From contig NZ_LMRV01000013.1 in NCBI RefSeq assembly GCF_001428245.1, positions 10,584 to 54,464 of the forward strand: a stretch of 43,881 bases of DNA. The letters are read 5' to 3'. Positions 25,049 to 35,657 of the stretch are shown one piece after another. Under the pieces are notes generated by a model, which was not told the origin of the DNA, did not search any database, and was given only the letters and a program-made list of their open reading frames with translations. A program made the translations under genes and the position numbers. Source of the DNA: Paenibacillus sp. Soil522 (lineage in GTDB: Bacteria; Bacillota; Bacilli; Paenibacillales; Paenibacillaceae). How positions within the stretch are numbered: the first letter of the stretch is position 1; each line of letters starts with the position of its first letter.

Positions 25049-26443
25049 TTAGTGTGCTGCTTTTAACGATTTGGCCAGTGAATCCGCTACCTTCCAGATA
25101 TCGCCTGCTCCCATCGTTATGACAAGATCGCCTGGTGCGACCCGTTTAGTCAAGTGTACAAGTACTTCTTCTTTAGTCGGAATATACTCGGTGTTCGCGT
25201 TGCTGTTGCTCTTGATCAGCTCTACCAGCTTCCGCGAGGTAACACCCTCGATTTGAAGCTCGCCCGCCGGCGAGTAAATATCGGTAATGATTACTTCGTC
25301 AGCCTCAGGAAACGCGCGGCTAAATTGCTCAAACAAGAAGAAAGTCCGCGTGTAACGCTGCGGCTGGAATACCGCAATAATGCGTTTGCCTGTCGCTTTA
25401 GCCGCGCTGATCGTCGCTCTGATCTCCGTCGGATGATGAGCGTAATCATCGATGACCAAAATATCATTAACTTCTCCAAGCACCTGGAAGCGGCGTTTCG
25501 CGCCTCTGAACGATTGAATCGCCTCTGCGATTTTGTCGAAGGCCAAGCCCGCTTCAAGACAAGTAATCACTGTAGCCATCGCGTTATATACGTTATGAAG
25601 CCCTGGAACAGACAATTCCACGTCACCGAGCATCGCCCCGTTATGCGTCATCGTAAAGGACACCTTGCGGTCACCCAGCACAATGTTCTGTGCTTTATAG
25701 TCTGCGTCGCTGTCAATTCCGTACGTAACAAGCTCCGATGATTCAATATTGCCCTTGTACACCTGCGGTATCAGTTCTTTAACCGTCTCGTCATCCGCGC
25801 ATATAATTGCCTTTCCGTCCGCTTTCACCTGCTGCAAAAATTGCACGTAGGCAGCCTTCAGCTTGGCGAAATCGCCGTCATAGTTTTCAAGATGATCCGG
25901 CTCGATATTCGTCACGATCGCCAGCGTTGGATGATAGTGCAGAAACGAACCATCGCTCTCATCCGCTTCAGCTACGACATATTCACCTTTACCTGCTTTT
26001 GCGTTTGTGCCTACATTAACGATCTCTCCGCCGATAATATAGGTGGGATCCGCATCGCAAGATTCCATTACAAGCGCAATCATCGAAGAAGTCGTCGTCT
26101 TGCCGTGTGCGCCTGCCACCGCGATTCCTTTGCCGGCGTTCATCAATCTGGCCAGCATTTGTGAACGGTGCAAAACAGGAATGTTAAGCTCCTCTGCAGC
26201 CTTCCTTTCCACGTTATCCTTCGAAAGCGCCGTGGAGTAAACGACCAGATCTGCTCCCTTCACATGCTCTGGCTGATGACCGATATAAATGCTGGCACCA
26301 TTTGCTGCAAGCTTCTCTGTTAATTCTTGACGAGCGACATCGGACCCAGTCACTTTATAGCCCATTTCCAGCATAACGCGGGCAATGGCACTCATTCCGT
26401 AACCGCCGATTCCGATGAAATGAACGTGTTCTGCCGTATTCAA
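25049..26443 (-). CDS. murC: UDP-N-acetylmuramate--L-alanine ligase
   Basis: A 464-residue Mur ligase that adds the first amino acid of the peptidoglycan stem peptide. The N-terminal [16 protein letters not shown] binds UDP-MurNAc, the ATP loop [10 protein letters not shown] is at 111-120, EADESDGSF follows, and [10 protein letters not shown] marks MurC among Mur ligases. The start is TTG 26443, seven bases after the folC stop, and no closer ATG fits the conserved N-terminus. Confidence 0.96.
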   Translation of the reverse strand: MNTAEHVHFIGIGGYGMSAIARVMLEMGYKVTGSDVARQELTEKLAANGASIYIGHQPEHVKGADLVVYSTALSKDNVERKAAEELNIPVLHRSQMLARLMNAGKGIAVAGAHGKTTTSSMIALVMESCDADPTYIIGGEIVNVGTNAKAGKGEYVVAEADESDGSFLHYHPTLAIVTNIEPDHLENYDGDFAKLKAAYVQFLQQVKADGKAIICADDETVKELIPQVYKGNIESSELVTYGIDSDADYKAQNIVLGDRKVSFTMTHNGAMLGDVELSVPGLHNVYNAMATVITCLEAGLAFDKIAEAIQSFRGAKRRFQVLGEVNDILVIDDYAHHPTEIRATISAAKATGKRIIAVFQPQRYTRTFFLFEQFSRAFPEADEVIITDIYSPAGELQIEGVTSRKLVELIKSNSNANTEYIPTKEEVLVHLTKRVAPGDLVITMGAGDIWKVADSLAKSLKAAH

Positions 26444-26450
26444 AGACGGT

Positions 26451-27836
26451 TCACCAACCTTTTTCAGAATCCGAGTTGTACAATATGCGGGAGCGAACGT
26501 CAGCTATTAAATAAAGCGTGCCTGTCACGACCCCAAGGTCTGTATCCCCGGTTAACTGTTGTAATTTTTGTAAAGCTGTTTGCCAATTCTGTTCTACGAT
26601 CAGCTCGAAACGATACTTATCCGGCTGTTGCTGCTGCATTTCCAGTACCACATCAGCCATAGCGCGGGCTTCTTTTTTCATCCGGAAATCAGGCTCGGTC
26701 ACAATAAGCGTATCCACTATTGGTAGTATATGCTTAAGAACATCTTGATGATTCTTATTCTCCAGCATACCCATCATAAGATGTAAACGATCATACTTGT
26801 AGGTGTTTACTAACGCGTCAGCGAGCGATTCTGCGCCTTCCGGATTATGGGCGCCATCGATCAAAATCCGAGGCTGCTTCGAAACCATCTCTAGACGTCC
26901 CGGCCAAGCAGCTGCACGAAGCCCTTCCGCCAATACATCATCCTCGACAACAAGCGCATTGTATTGGCGCAGCACCTCAAGGGTCATAACGGCTACTGCC
27001 GCATTAGTGCGTTGATGCGCGCCGTTAAGCGTGATCGTGAGCGGCTCGATGCTGCGGAACAAATTATCAAAGCGGAAGATTTGCTCATCCTCGCGAACCG
27101 ACAGCACCGTTTCATGAAACTGCTCGCCAAGCAAGTAGAGCGTGCTTTGCTTCTCGGCTGCAACCCGTTTAATGACTTCAATCGCTTCGGGCTGGGATAC
27201 CGCGCTGACGACCGGAATTCCTGCTTTAATAATGCCTGCCTTCTCGCTAGCAACGGCAGCGATCGTATCGCCAAGCCGGTCCATATGATCATGACCGATA
27301 TTCGTAATAACCGAAACGACCGGATGTGCGATATTCGTCACGTCGAGACGGCCGCCTAGTCCTGTCTCCCATACGACATAATCGGGATATGTAACCTTGG
27401 CATAGAAAAGCACGGCAAGCGCTGTAGACACCTCGAACATCGTCGGTGAACCGAGCTCCGTCTCCGCAAGTGCTTCAACATGGGGCTTCACCTCGTTTGC
27501 CAGCTTTAGAAGCGTCTCTTCTTCGATATCGACTCCGTTATATTGGAACCGGTTCGTAAACTTCGTTATATACGGCGACGTAAACGTTCCTACATCATAT
27601 CCGCTTCGAAGCAGCACGCTTGTTAAATAAGCGCAAGTTGAACCTTTGCCATTCGTTCCTGCAATATGAATAAACTTCAGTCTGCGATGCGGATTTTCCA
27701 GCAGCTCCATCAGCTTCTCGATCCGCTCAAGACCTGGACGAATGCCAAATGGAATGAGACCTGTAATCCATGCAACCGCTTCTTGGTAAGATTGCAGCGG
27801 CATTGCTTGCCGCTGCTCTTTTGTTTGATCCGTCAT
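26451..27836 (-). CDS. folC: Folylpolyglutamate synthase / dihydrofolate synthase
   Basis: A Mur-ligase-fold enzyme that adds glutamate to folates. The ATP loop [21 protein letters not shown], the [13 protein letters not shown] loop, [13 protein letters not shown] and [13 protein letters not shown] are diagnostic. The open frame reaches 27926 and overlaps valS, but ATG 27836 (MTDQTKEQ...) with AGAAGGAT upstream avoids the overlap and gives 461 residues. It follows valS by 31 bp, as in B. subtilis valS-folC. Confidence 0.95.
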   Translation of the reverse strand: MTDQTKEQRQAMPLQSYQEAVAWITGLIPFGIRPGLERIEKLMELLENPHRRLKFIHIAGTNGKGSTCAYLTSVLLRSGYDVGTFTSPYITKFTNRFQYNGVDIEEETLLKLANEVKPHVEALAETELGSPTMFEVSTALAVLFYAKVTYPDYVVWETGLGGRLDVTNIAHPVVSVITNIGHDHMDRLGDTIAAVASEKAGIIKAGIPVVSAVSQPEAIEVIKRVAAEKQSTLYLLGEQFHETVLSVREDEQIFRFDNLFRSIEPLTITLNGAHQRTNAAVAVMTLEVLRQYNALVVEDDVLAEGLRAAAWPGRLEMVSKQPRILIDGAHNPEGAESLADALVNTYKYDRLHLMMGMLENKNHQDVLKHILPIVDTLIVTEPDFRMKKEARAMADVVLEMQQQQPDKYRFELIVEQNWQTALQKLQQLTGDTDLGVVTGTLYLIADVRSRILYNSDSEKGW

Positions 27837-27867
27837 TCGATTCGATCCTTCTTCCGTTTTTGCAGCG

Positions 27868-30510
27868 TTATCCGCGCAATTCCGCAATTCTAGCCAGCAC
27901 TTTATCGCGTTTGTCTGCATAATCATTCATTTTGGCGCGTTCCTCATCAATAACCTTAGCCGGCGCTTTCGCTACGAATCCCTCGTTGCCAAGCTTCTTC
28001 TCAACCCGCTCTACCTCAGCGTTCAAATGCTGATGTTCCTTCTCCAGACGGGCGATTTCCTGCGCGATATCGATCAAGCCGGCAAGCGGCAAGTAAAGCT
28101 CGGCTCCTGTTAGAATAGCTGTCATCGCTTTGTCAGGCGCGCTAATATGCAAGCCCGTTTCCAGCTTAGACGTACCGCAGAAACGTTTGATAAATTCTTC
28201 GTTGCGGGACAAAATCGCTGCTTCCGCTTCACCTGAAGGCTTAATCAGCATTTCGATCTTCTTGCTCATCGGTACGTTTACTTCCGCACGGATATTGCGC
28301 ACCGCACGGATCATCTCCATTAATAGCTCCATTTCTTTCACTGCATCCGGTGCCTCAAGCGCTTTATCATACACCGGCCATTCTGCCATTGTAATCGTAT
28401 CGCCAATATGCGGCAAATGCTGCCAAATCTCTTCGCTGATATAAGGCATAAACGGGTGAATGAGACGCTGAGTCCGATCTAGCACGTAAGCAAGTACCGA
28501 TTGTGTTGCTTTTTTCGCTGCTTCATCCGTATTGTATAGGCTAAGCTTAGCGAATTCGATATACCAGTCGCACAGGTCATCCCAGATGAAGTTGTACAAT
28601 AAGCGTCCAGTTTCACCGAACTCGTAGCTGTCAATTAAACGGGTGACATCGCGAACCGTTTCATTCAAGCGATGCAGTATCCAGCGATCCGCCGTTCCCA
28701 AGCTAACGGTAATATCGATGTCCTTCGCTTCAACGCCTTCCAGATTCATCAGCGCGAATCGCGATGCGTTCCAGATTTTGTTCGCGAAGTTGCGCGCCTG
28801 CTCAACCTTCTCCCAGCGGAAGCGCAAATCCTGTCCCGGCGTGCTGCTTGTCGAGATCATATAACGCATGGCATCTGCGCCGTATTTCTCGATAACCTCA
28901 AGCGGATCGACGCCATTACCCTTCGACTTGGACATTTTCTGGCCTTCGGAGTCACGTACGAGGCCGTGGATCAACACGTCCTTGAACGGAGATTGCTCAG
29001 TAAACTCAAGTGCCGTAAAAATCATCCGCGCAACCCAGAAATAAATGATATCATAGCCCGTAACGAGCACATCCGTCGGATAAAAGCGCTTCAGGTCTTC
29101 CGTATGATCCGGCCAGCCGAGCGTTGAGAACGGCCATAGCGCAGAGCTGAACCACGTATCGAGCACGTCGTTATCTTGGGTGAGGTGGTCTCCTTCCATA
29201 TCCTCGAGGGATACATGCATCTCACCAGTCGTTTCGTCATACCAAGCCGGAATTCGATGACCCCACCATAGCTGCCTGGAAATACACCAGTCGCGTACGT
29301 TTTCGATCCAGTGCAAATAAATTTTTTCGAACCTCTCCGGTACGAAGTTAACACCCTTGCCTGACTTTTGAGCTGCAATCGCCGCTTCAGCCAGCGGCTT
29401 CATCGCAACGAACCATTGTGTGGACAGGTACGGCTCTACAACGGCGCCGCTGCGCTCGCTGTGTCCAACCTGATGCACATGATCCTCTATTTGAATACAT
29501 ACGCCCTGTTCCTGCAAATCTTTAACTAGCTGTTTGCGGCAATCAGCGCGGTCCATGCCTTGGTACGGACCTGCTTCAGCGTTCATCGTTCCTGTCTCAT
29601 CCATTACGGTAATTTGAGGCAGGCTGTGACGCTCGCCAACCTCGAAGTCATTCGGGTCATGCGCCGGCGTTATTTTCACAGCACCCGAGCCAAATTCCTT
29701 ATCTACGTATTCATCCGCGATAATCGGAATTTCACGCCCGACAACCGGAAGCACGATCATTTGGCCAATCAGATGCTTATAGCGTTCGTCCTCAGGATGA
29801 ACGGCTACAGCCGTATCGCCCAGCATTGTCTCTGGACGGGTCGTCGCTACCGTAATGAAGCCGGAGCCGTCCTTCAAAGGATATTGCAAGTGATACAGAT
29901 GCCCGTTTATCTCCCTGTGCTCTACCTCAATATCGGAAAGAGCCGTGCGTGCGGCTGGATCCCAGTTAATGATTTTTTTGCCGCGGTAGATAAGCCCCTT
30001 CTCGTAGAGACGTACGAAAACCTCGCGTACTGCCTTGGAGAGGCCTTCGTCCAACGTGAAGCGCTCTCTCGAATAATCAAGAGAAAGCCCCATTTTAGCC
30101 CATTGCTCGCGAATCGTATTTGCGTACTCTTCCTTCCATTCCCATACCTTTTCGAGAAAAGCATCCCGTCCAAGGTCGTAACGAGAGATCCCTTGCTCCC
30201 GCAGCTTCTGCTCCACTCTTGTCTGAGTCGCTATGCCCGCATGGTCTGTGCCTGGCAGCCAAAGCGCATCATAGCCCTGCATCCGCTTCGTTCTGATCAA
30301 TATATCCTGCAACGTAAAATCTAACGCATGCCCAATATGCAGCATTCCGGTAACGTTTGGAGGCGGGATTACAATCGTATACGTTTGCGCGTCCGGGCGT
30401 TTGCCTGCCTCGAAATATTGGCCCTGCATCCAATAATCGTACCATTTCTGCTCTGCTGCCTTAGGATCATAAGTTGTTGGCATTGCAGTAGTCGTTTGAT
30501 TTTCTGACAT
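27868..30510 (-). CDS. valS: Valyl-tRNA synthetase
   Basis: A class I synthetase of 880 residues. HIGH is at about 58-61 ([21 protein letters not shown]), KMSKS in [20 protein letters not shown], an editing domain ([21 protein letters not shown]) lies between, and a C-terminal coiled-coil arm ([19 protein letters not shown]) is present, all typical of ValRS. The frame opens at 30519, but GGAGG touches that ATG; ATG 30510 has proper spacing and is preferred. A T-box leader lies upstream. Confidence 0.97.
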   Translation of the reverse strand: MSENQTTTAMPTTYDPKAAEQKWYDYWMQGQYFEAGKRPDAQTYTIVIPPPNVTGMLHIGHALDFTLQDILIRTKRMQGYDALWLPGTDHAGIATQTRVEQKLREQGISRYDLGRDAFLEKVWEWKEEYANTIREQWAKMGLSLDYSRERFTLDEGLSKAVREVFVRLYEKGLIYRGKKIINWDPAARTALSDIEVEHREINGHLYHLQYPLKDGSGFITVATTRPETMLGDTAVAVHPEDERYKHLIGQMIVLPVVGREIPIIADEYVDKEFGSGAVKITPAHDPNDFEVGERHSLPQITVMDETGTMNAEAGPYQGMDRADCRKQLVKDLQEQGVCIQIEDHVHQVGHSERSGAVVEPYLSTQWFVAMKPLAEAAIAAQKSGKGVNFVPERFEKIYLHWIENVRDWCISRQLWWGHRIPAWYDETTGEMHVSLEDMEGDHLTQDNDVLDTWFSSALWPFSTLGWPDHTEDLKRFYPTDVLVTGYDIIYFWVARMIFTALEFTEQSPFKDVLIHGLVRDSEGQKMSKSKGNGVDPLEVIEKYGADAMRYMISTSSTPGQDLRFRWEKVEQARNFANKIWNASRFALMNLEGVEAKDIDITVSLGTADRWILHRLNETVRDVTRLIDSYEFGETGRLLYNFIWDDLCDWYIEFAKLSLYNTDEAAKKATQSVLAYVLDRTQRLIHPFMPYISEEIWQHLPHIGDTITMAEWPVYDKALEAPDAVKEMELLMEMIRAVRNIRAEVNVPMSKKIEMLIKPSGEAEAAILSRNEEFIKRFCGTSKLETGLHISAPDKAMTAILTGAELYLPLAGLIDIAQEIARLEKEHQHLNAEVERVEKKLGNEGFVAKAPAKVIDEERAKMNDYADKRDKVLARIAELRG

Positions 30511-30550
30511 TCGTTCCATCCTCCATAAATCGATCTACAAAAACAAAAAA

Positions 30551-30800
30551 AACCTACCGCCCTTATCATAAAGGACGAAAGGTTTAGCTTCCGTGGTACC
30601 ACCTTTGTTCCATGCGAACGATATTCGCACAGCACTCAAACAGATAACGGCTGCGGCCGGCCTGACTTCGGTAGAGCACAGTCTGCTCCTACTTGATCCA
30701 GGCAACTCCGGGGCGACTCGTAGCAGTCACTTCCTGCAGAACCTCTCAGCGTAACGGTTCCACTCTCTGAAGGCTTTGCTGCGTACTATTCCCCTTCAAC
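30551..30800 (-). promoter_or_regulatory. Valine T-box riboswitch of valS
   Basis: Minus-strand elements in order: lower Stem I GGGG (30794-30791), AGUA loop-E motif (30787-30784), GA-motif AGAGAG, then on the 3' side CUGC, UACGA, the specifier GUC (30717-30715), a purine G and pairing CCCC. The T-box core AAAGGTGGTACCACGG (about 30607-30592) is followed by a terminator hairpin with arms AACCT.../...AGGTT (30584-30551) and a T run. Uncharged tRNA-Val would favour antitermination and valS expression, with folC and murC possibly co-regulated. The GUC specifier agrees with valine. Confidence 0.93.
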
Positions 30801-30822
30801 GTCGTTATAACGCATATATTCA

Positions 30823-30851
30823 ATCATACCTTTGTTAACCGTCTGAGTCAA
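30823..30851 (-). promoter_or_regulatory. Sigma-A promoter of valS
   Basis: Minus-strand TTGACT (30851-30846), 17 bases, TATGAT (30828-30823), about 30 bases before T-box Stem I. Confidence 0.8.
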
Positions 30852-30866
30852 CCAAACTCACATAAC

Positions 30867-30908
30867 AAATGCCCTTATTACTCCTGTTTATGAGTAATAA
30901 GGGCATTT
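30867..30908 (-). terminator. Perfect 17-bp dyad after spoVID
   Basis: Arms aaatgcccttattactc (30867-30883) and gagtaataagggcattt (30892-30908) with an 8-base loop, 17 bp after the spoVID stop. The following T tract is short on the minus strand, but the stem is exceptional and it is the likely end of the hem-spoVID transcript. Confidence 0.7.
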
Positions 30909-30924
30909 TCATCATTCTTGAGCG

Positions 30925-32229
30925 CTATGGAATGTATAACAGCTGTCCTTCCGACACGCCGGAGTCGTCCAAACGGTTGTAATTGAGTATTTCTCTCGGA
31001 TGCAAGCTGTAACGTGAGGCGATAACATCAAGCGTCTCATCCCGCTGTACGATACACATCCGAATTTTGCGGAATTCCGTATCCTCCGAACGCTTGCCTA
31101 AAAATAAATTTTTCCACTCGATCTCATCACCCGATGCTTGCGCAATCGCTTCCTCAACCGCCCGCTGCTGAGCGACGACCTTCTCTGCGGCCTGACGAGC
31201 CGCTTGCTCCCGCCTGCTAGTCTGAAGCAGCGTGTGAAAACCGACATCAGCCGCCAATCCGCTGCTCTCTTGAGACTGCTTGCCTGCTAGCGCGATGCGA
31301 AGCTCCTGCTTTTCCTGTCCGGGAACCGGCTCCTGAGGCGCAAAAGCTTCTGCAATCGGAGCGTTCTTCATCGGCTCCTTCGCTTCAAGCTCCGCTCGTT
31401 CCTGCTCATGAGCTTGCTGCGAGTCCGGGAATGATGCTTCATCTTGTGAAAAATCAGAAGAAAAAGGCGAGAACGCTTGGGATGTCGCCAGCCAGCCCTC
31501 ATCACTCGGTTGCTGTGAGGCTAACGGAATTTCTTGCTCAACATCCCGACCCTCTTCCTCTTCTGCTGCTTCTCCTTCAGACTGCTGTGCCTTTGCAGCG
31601 AACAACTGGGAGGATGACCATCCTGTGTCAAACGCTGCAGCTGATATCTTTACTGTAGCATCTGTTTCATCCGACATCTCCGGCTTCTGCTGGAAAGAGT
31701 AATCCTCTTGCGCAGCAAAATAGTTCTGCTCCGGTATGTACGGCTGTTCATGATCGGCGTTCTGACTGTTATAAAATTGTGAAGCTTGTTCATCATAGGT
31801 TTCCCGTTGATGCACGACAGTGAACGGTTCTTCCCGCCATAATTCCTCCTGCTCCTGAACAGGCTGAGCGGTGATGCCTCGCAAGGAAAGGACACCTGTA
31901 ATGTTTAAAGTGCGGGCAGACAATAAATCGACGTCGAAATTATCAATTTCGATCGAAATATCGTCCAGTCGTGATATACGGTTCATCGGCAGCGTTATCT
32001 CGACGGGTATCCAGTGCTCAAGCGTCTGTGAATTTTCGGAATCATTTTGACTCCTGTAAACCCCGCTCAAGAGCAGTTGTCCTCTAAGCACGGCATGATC
32101 CCCCTGATCGATTACTTGAATACGGGGAACAAGCTCAATTTCCTCCAGCTCGTCAATTGCCGCAACATCATCGGGCAAATGGACGCGCTCGTACACATCA
32201 AAGCGTAATCCGTTAGTTTGATCCGACAC
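30925..32229 (-). CDS. spoVID: Stage VI sporulation protein D-like (SpoVID), LysM-containing
   Basis: A 434-residue protein: an N-terminal beta-rich domain (RFDVYERVHLPDDVAAIDELEEIELVPRIQVIDQGDHAVLRGQLLLSGVY), a long acidic Gln/Glu/Ser-rich middle and a C-terminal LysM (MCIVQRDETLDVIASRYSLHPREILNYNRLDDSGVSEGQLLYIP, about 390-434). This is the SpoVID layout; in B. subtilis it drives coat encasement, interacts with SafA and lies next to the hem genes. The GTG start at 32229 has GGGGAGG eight bases upstream. The low-complexity middle is weakly conserved, so the call rests on the two ends and position. Confidence 0.85.
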   Translation of the reverse strand: MSDQTNGLRFDVYERVHLPDDVAAIDELEEIELVPRIQVIDQGDHAVLRGQLLLSGVYRSQNDSENSQTLEHWIPVEITLPMNRISRLDDISIEIDNFDVDLLSARTLNITGVLSLRGITAQPVQEQEELWREEPFTVVHQRETYDEQASQFYNSQNADHEQPYIPEQNYFAAQEDYSFQQKPEMSDETDATVKISAAAFDTGWSSSQLFAAKAQQSEGEAAEEEEGRDVEQEIPLASQQPSDEGWLATSQAFSPFSSDFSQDEASFPDSQQAHEQERAELEAKEPMKNAPIAEAFAPQEPVPGQEKQELRIALAGKQSQESSGLAADVGFHTLLQTSRREQAARQAAEKVVAQQRAVEEAIAQASGDEIEWKNLFLGKRSEDTEFRKIRMCIVQRDETLDVIASRYSLHPREILNYNRLDDSGVSEGQLLYIP

Positions 32230-32318
32230 GCCTTAGTCCTCCCCTCTCGTACTGAATGCTTGGGCTAACGTTACATTCACTACTTATCTATATGGCAGGT
32301 AGGGCAGGAGCATGACTA

Positions 32319-33323
32319 TCATTTTGAACGGGTAGGTATGTTTTCTGAAAGCCGCATCAGCCATTGCGGCCAAGGCGAGGTTGCTTCGATAAGGGAATTC
32401 GTCCATGGATGCGGAAAAATCAGTTTTTCCCCGTGCAGCGCCTGATGCCTAAGTAAACGCGAATCCCCTCCATACAAAGCGTCTCCGGCTAGCGGATGGC
32501 CGATATGGCTCATATGAACTCTTATTTGATGGGTTCGTCCAGTTTCCAGCCTCACTCTAATTAATGATAGCTGGGAGCTGGCCTTAATAACCTCGTAGTG
32601 CGTAATAGCCTGCTCTCCGTTTTCCGAGACGCGGCGTCTTGCACGGTGATGCCGGTCCTTCCCGATCGGCAGGTTTATCGTGCCGGATGACCTTGACATT
32701 CGTCCGTGTACCGCTGCGATATAGTGCCTGTCAATGACCTTCGCCCGCATCGCCTCATCGAGCTTCCACTGCGCCAAATCATTTTTGGCGTATAAAACAG
32801 GACCGGACGTATCATCATCAAGTCTATGAATATGCCTCACGTTAAGCGGATCGCCCTTGCTTAACAGATGTCTGGCGGCCGCCTCATCTAAGGTCCCGGT
32901 TTGCCCGGGAGCGCCTTCGTGCACGGCCATCCCTGCAGGCTTGTCGAACACGATGCAAAAATCATCCTCATAAATGACAGCAGGCGCCTCCCTGTCAGCG
33001 GGCGCTGACGCTCTGCGATACAAACCGTCACTTTGCGGGTCTACGGGCGGAAAGGCTAACAGCTCCAGCATATTGCCGTTCCACTGAATGCCTCCAATAG
33101 AAAACAACCGGTTGATCCACTTTGGCGGAAACAAGGAACGGGCCAGCAGCCACTGCCGCACAGCATGCGGATGACTGCCAGCCCGCGGCTGTGCAAGCTC
33201 CGGCGAATCTGCCGGCTCCTTTTCCGTTTCGGGATCAATGGCTGCAGAAGCGGGCTCAGAATCGAGAGCTGACCAATCCAGCTCAAGCCACTGCCCCTTC
33301 CGCTTTGCTTGCCCATTGATCAT
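32319..33323 (-). CDS. RluA family pseudouridine synthase
   Basis: A 334-residue protein with the catalytic motif HRLDDDTSGPVLYAKN, FDKPAGMAVHEG, and GRTHQIRVHMSHIGHPLAGDALYGG, diagnostic of RluA-type synthases that isomerise uridine in rRNA or tRNA. The target cannot be told. An N-terminal segment of about 60 residues rich in Ser/Pro/Glu precedes a reduced S4-like region. It replaces ysxE, found at this place in B. subtilis, and follows hemL by 12 bp. Confidence 0.92.
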   Translation of the reverse strand: MINGQAKRKGQWLELDWSALDSEPASAAIDPETEKEPADSPELAQPRAGSHPHAVRQWLLARSLFPPKWINRLFSIGGIQWNGNMLELLAFPPVDPQSDGLYRRASAPADREAPAVIYEDDFCIVFDKPAGMAVHEGAPGQTGTLDEAAARHLLSKGDPLNVRHIHRLDDDTSGPVLYAKNDLAQWKLDEAMRAKVIDRHYIAAVHGRMSRSSGTINLPIGKDRHHRARRRVSENGEQAITHYEVIKASSQLSLIRVRLETGRTHQIRVHMSHIGHPLAGDALYGGDSRLLRHQALHGEKLIFPHPWTNSLIEATSPWPQWLMRLSENIPTRSK

Positions 33324-33335
33324 TTCGCTTTCCTC

Positions 33336-34637
33336 CTACAGTCGACTAAACGCGATATCATGGGCTTCGACCGTTGCATCGATATCCTCATTCGTATGAA
33401 CCGCAGAGACGAACATGCCTTCGAACTGAGAAGGAGCAATGCTAACTCCCAAATCGAGCATCGATGCAAAATACGTCTTAAACCGTTCAAGATCGGATGT
33501 TTTTGCCGTATCGTAGTTAATGACAAACGTATCGGTGAAGAACGGGCATACCATCGAGCCTACACGATTGATCGTACTCGCAACACCATGCTTGCGGGCA
33601 TTCGCTTCAAACCCTAGCTGAAGTCTAACCGCTTGACGCTCAAGCTGCTCGTAAACCTCCGGCGTAAGCAGCTTCAGCGTCGTGTAGCCTGCAGTCATCG
33701 CCAGCGGGTTACCTGACAGCGTTCCCGCTTGATAAATCGGTCCGCTTGGGGCGATCAGTTCCATTAGCTCGCGTTTTCCGCCGTAAGCGCCCACCGGCAA
33801 GCCGCCGCCAATAACCTTGCCGAAGCAGGTTAAATCCGGCTTGATATCATAAAGACCTTGCGCACAGCTGTAGCCGACGCGGAAACCCGTCATAACCTCG
33901 TCAAAAATAAGAACGGCGCCGTATTGAACCGTTACATCCCGCAGTCCTTGCAAAAATCCGGGTAATGGCGGCACAACGCCCATATTGCCTGCAACCGGCT
34001 CAACGATGACGCAAGCGATTTCCTCGCCGAACTTCTCGAATGCGAGCTTCACCGATTCAATATCGTTGTAAGGCACTGTAATTGTATGTATAGCCACATG
34101 CTCTGGAACGCCGGGGCTATCAGGCAAGCCTAGCGTCGCAACGCCCGAGCCTGCTTTGATCAGCAAGCTGTCCGCATGACCGTGATACGAGCCTTCGAAT
34201 TTCAAAATTTTGCTGCGCTTCGTGTAGCCTCTCGCAAGCCTTAATGCACTCATCGTCGCTTCCGTGCCGGAGTTAACCATACGAACGATGTCAACCGAAG
34301 GAACACGCTCGCAAACGAGCTCAGCCATTAACGTTTCAAGCTCGGTCGGAGCGCCAAAGCTCGTTCCTTTCTCAGCCGTTTTTTTAATCGCCTCAATTAC
34401 TTCCGGATGGGCATGTCCCATAATTAAAGGACCCCATGAAGCAACGTAATCGATGTAGCTGTTACCGTCGATATCATATATGCGGCTGCCTTGGCCCCGC
34501 TCCATATATACAGGGTTCAAGCCAACTGATTTAAACGCTCTAACGGGACTGTTCACTCCGCCTGGTATGACTTGCTTCGCTCTTGCGAATGCAGCCACCG
34601 AGCGTGCGTCATTTCTAAGACCCGACCGGTCACTCAT
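33336..34637 (-). CDS. hemL: Glutamate-1-semialdehyde 2,1-aminomutase
   Basis: A 433-residue class III PLP aminotransferase making 5-aminolevulinate. [29 protein letters not shown] and the PLP lysine at about Lys274 ([17 protein letters not shown]) are present. It is the last tetrapyrrole gene of the operon, four bases after hemB. Together with HemA it forms the C5 route to 5-aminolevulinate. Confidence 0.97.
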   Translation of the reverse strand: MSDRSGLRNDARSVAAFARAKQVIPGGVNSPVRAFKSVGLNPVYMERGQGSRIYDIDGNSYIDYVASWGPLIMGHAHPEVIEAIKKTAEKGTSFGAPTELETLMAELVCERVPSVDIVRMVNSGTEATMSALRLARGYTKRSKILKFEGSYHGHADSLLIKAGSGVATLGLPDSPGVPEHVAIHTITVPYNDIESVKLAFEKFGEEIACVIVEPVAGNMGVVPPLPGFLQGLRDVTVQYGAVLIFDEVMTGFRVGYSCAQGLYDIKPDLTCFGKVIGGGLPVGAYGGKRELMELIAPSGPIYQAGTLSGNPLAMTAGYTTLKLLTPEVYEQLERQAVRLQLGFEANARKHGVASTINRVGSMVCPFFTDTFVINYDTAKTSDLERFKTYFASMLDLGVSIAPSQFEGMFVSAVHTNEDIDATVEAHDIAFSRL

Positions 34638-34641
34638 CTGC

Positions 34642-35640
34642 TTACCCCTCTCCTCTCAACCAACGAGCCGCATCCTTAGCATGGTACGTAATGATCAGAT
34701 CTGCGCCAGCACGCTTCATGCCCGTTAAGGTTTCAAGAACGATCGCACGTTCATCAACCCATCCATTGGCAGCAGCGGCTTTCACCATCGAGTATTCTGC
34801 GCTTACGTTATATGCGGCAACAGGCAAATTAAATTTATCCTTAAGCAGTCTTACTATATCCAAGTAGGCTAGAGCAGGCTTTACCATAAGCATGTCTGCT
34901 CCCTCGGCAATATCTGTCTCCGCTTCGCGCAGCGCTTCGCGCACGTTGGCAGGGTCCATCTGGTACGTCTTGCGATCGCCGAACTGCGGCGCCGAATGAG
35001 CGGCATCACGGAATGGGCCGTAATAAGCCGAAGCAAATTTTACAGAGTACGAAAGAATTGGAATATCGCTAAAGCCTGCTTCATCCAGCCCTTCGCGAAT
35101 GGCGAGCACAAAGCCGTCCATCATGTTCGAAGGCGCGATCATGTCAGCTCCGGCCTCCGCTTGCGACACGGCAGTCTGTACAAGCAGATCCAAGGAAGAG
35201 TCGTTATCGACTTCAGCTATTCCGGATTCCTCGTGGATATGAACGATTCCGCAATGACCGTGATCGGTGAATTGGCATAGGCAGGTATCCGCAATGACGA
35301 CGAGCTCCGGCGCCCACTCTTTGACAGCTCTAATCGCTTGCTGAACAATACCGTTCGCTTCATACGCGGAAGTGCCTATTGCGTCCTTATGCTCTGGAAT
35401 GCCGAATAATAGAACGGATTGAATGCCGACAGCTACGACATCGCGAATTTCTTCCTCCAAGCGATCCATGGAGAAATGATACACACCCGGCATCGAAGGA
35501 ATTTCATCTTTAATGTTTTGACCATAAGTAACGAAGATCGGATATATAAAATCATTTGCGCTCAGCACCGTTTCCCTAACCAGGCTCCGGAGAGCGGACG
35601 ATTTGCGCAATCTGCGATTTCTGACTGTCGGAAAACTCAT
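34642..35640 (-). CDS. hemB: Delta-aminolevulinic acid dehydratase (porphobilinogen synthase)
   Basis: A 332-residue enzyme that condenses two 5-aminolevulinates. Zinc ligands Cys120, Cys122 and Cys130 ([14 protein letters not shown]) mark the zinc-dependent type. Active-site lysines are at about Lys201 ([18 protein letters not shown]) and Lys254 ([14 protein letters not shown]). An SD GGAGG precedes ATG 35640. Confidence 0.97.
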   Translation of the reverse strand: MSFPTVRNRRLRKSSALRSLVRETVLSANDFIYPIFVTYGQNIKDEIPSMPGVYHFSMDRLEEEIRDVVAVGIQSVLLFGIPEHKDAIGTSAYEANGIVQQAIRAVKEWAPELVVIADTCLCQFTDHGHCGIVHIHEESGIAEVDNDSSLDLLVQTAVSQAEAGADMIAPSNMMDGFVLAIREGLDEAGFSDIPILSYSVKFASAYYGPFRDAAHSAPQFGDRKTYQMDPANVREALREAETDIAEGADMLMVKPALAYLDIVRLLKDKFNLPVAAYNVSAEYSMVKAAAANGWVDERAIVLETLTGMKRAGADLIITYHAKDAARWLRGEG

Positions 35641-35657
35641 AGCTCATTATTCCTCCC

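Noticed and set aside
21364..25049. A comC (prepilin peptidase) gene or remnant between murC and spoIIB
   Set aside because: Expected from B. subtilis gene order, but no prepilin peptidase motif or broken frame was seen there.
29560..30324. 254-codon plus-strand frame
   Set aside because: It is antisense to valS and its translation resembles no known protein.
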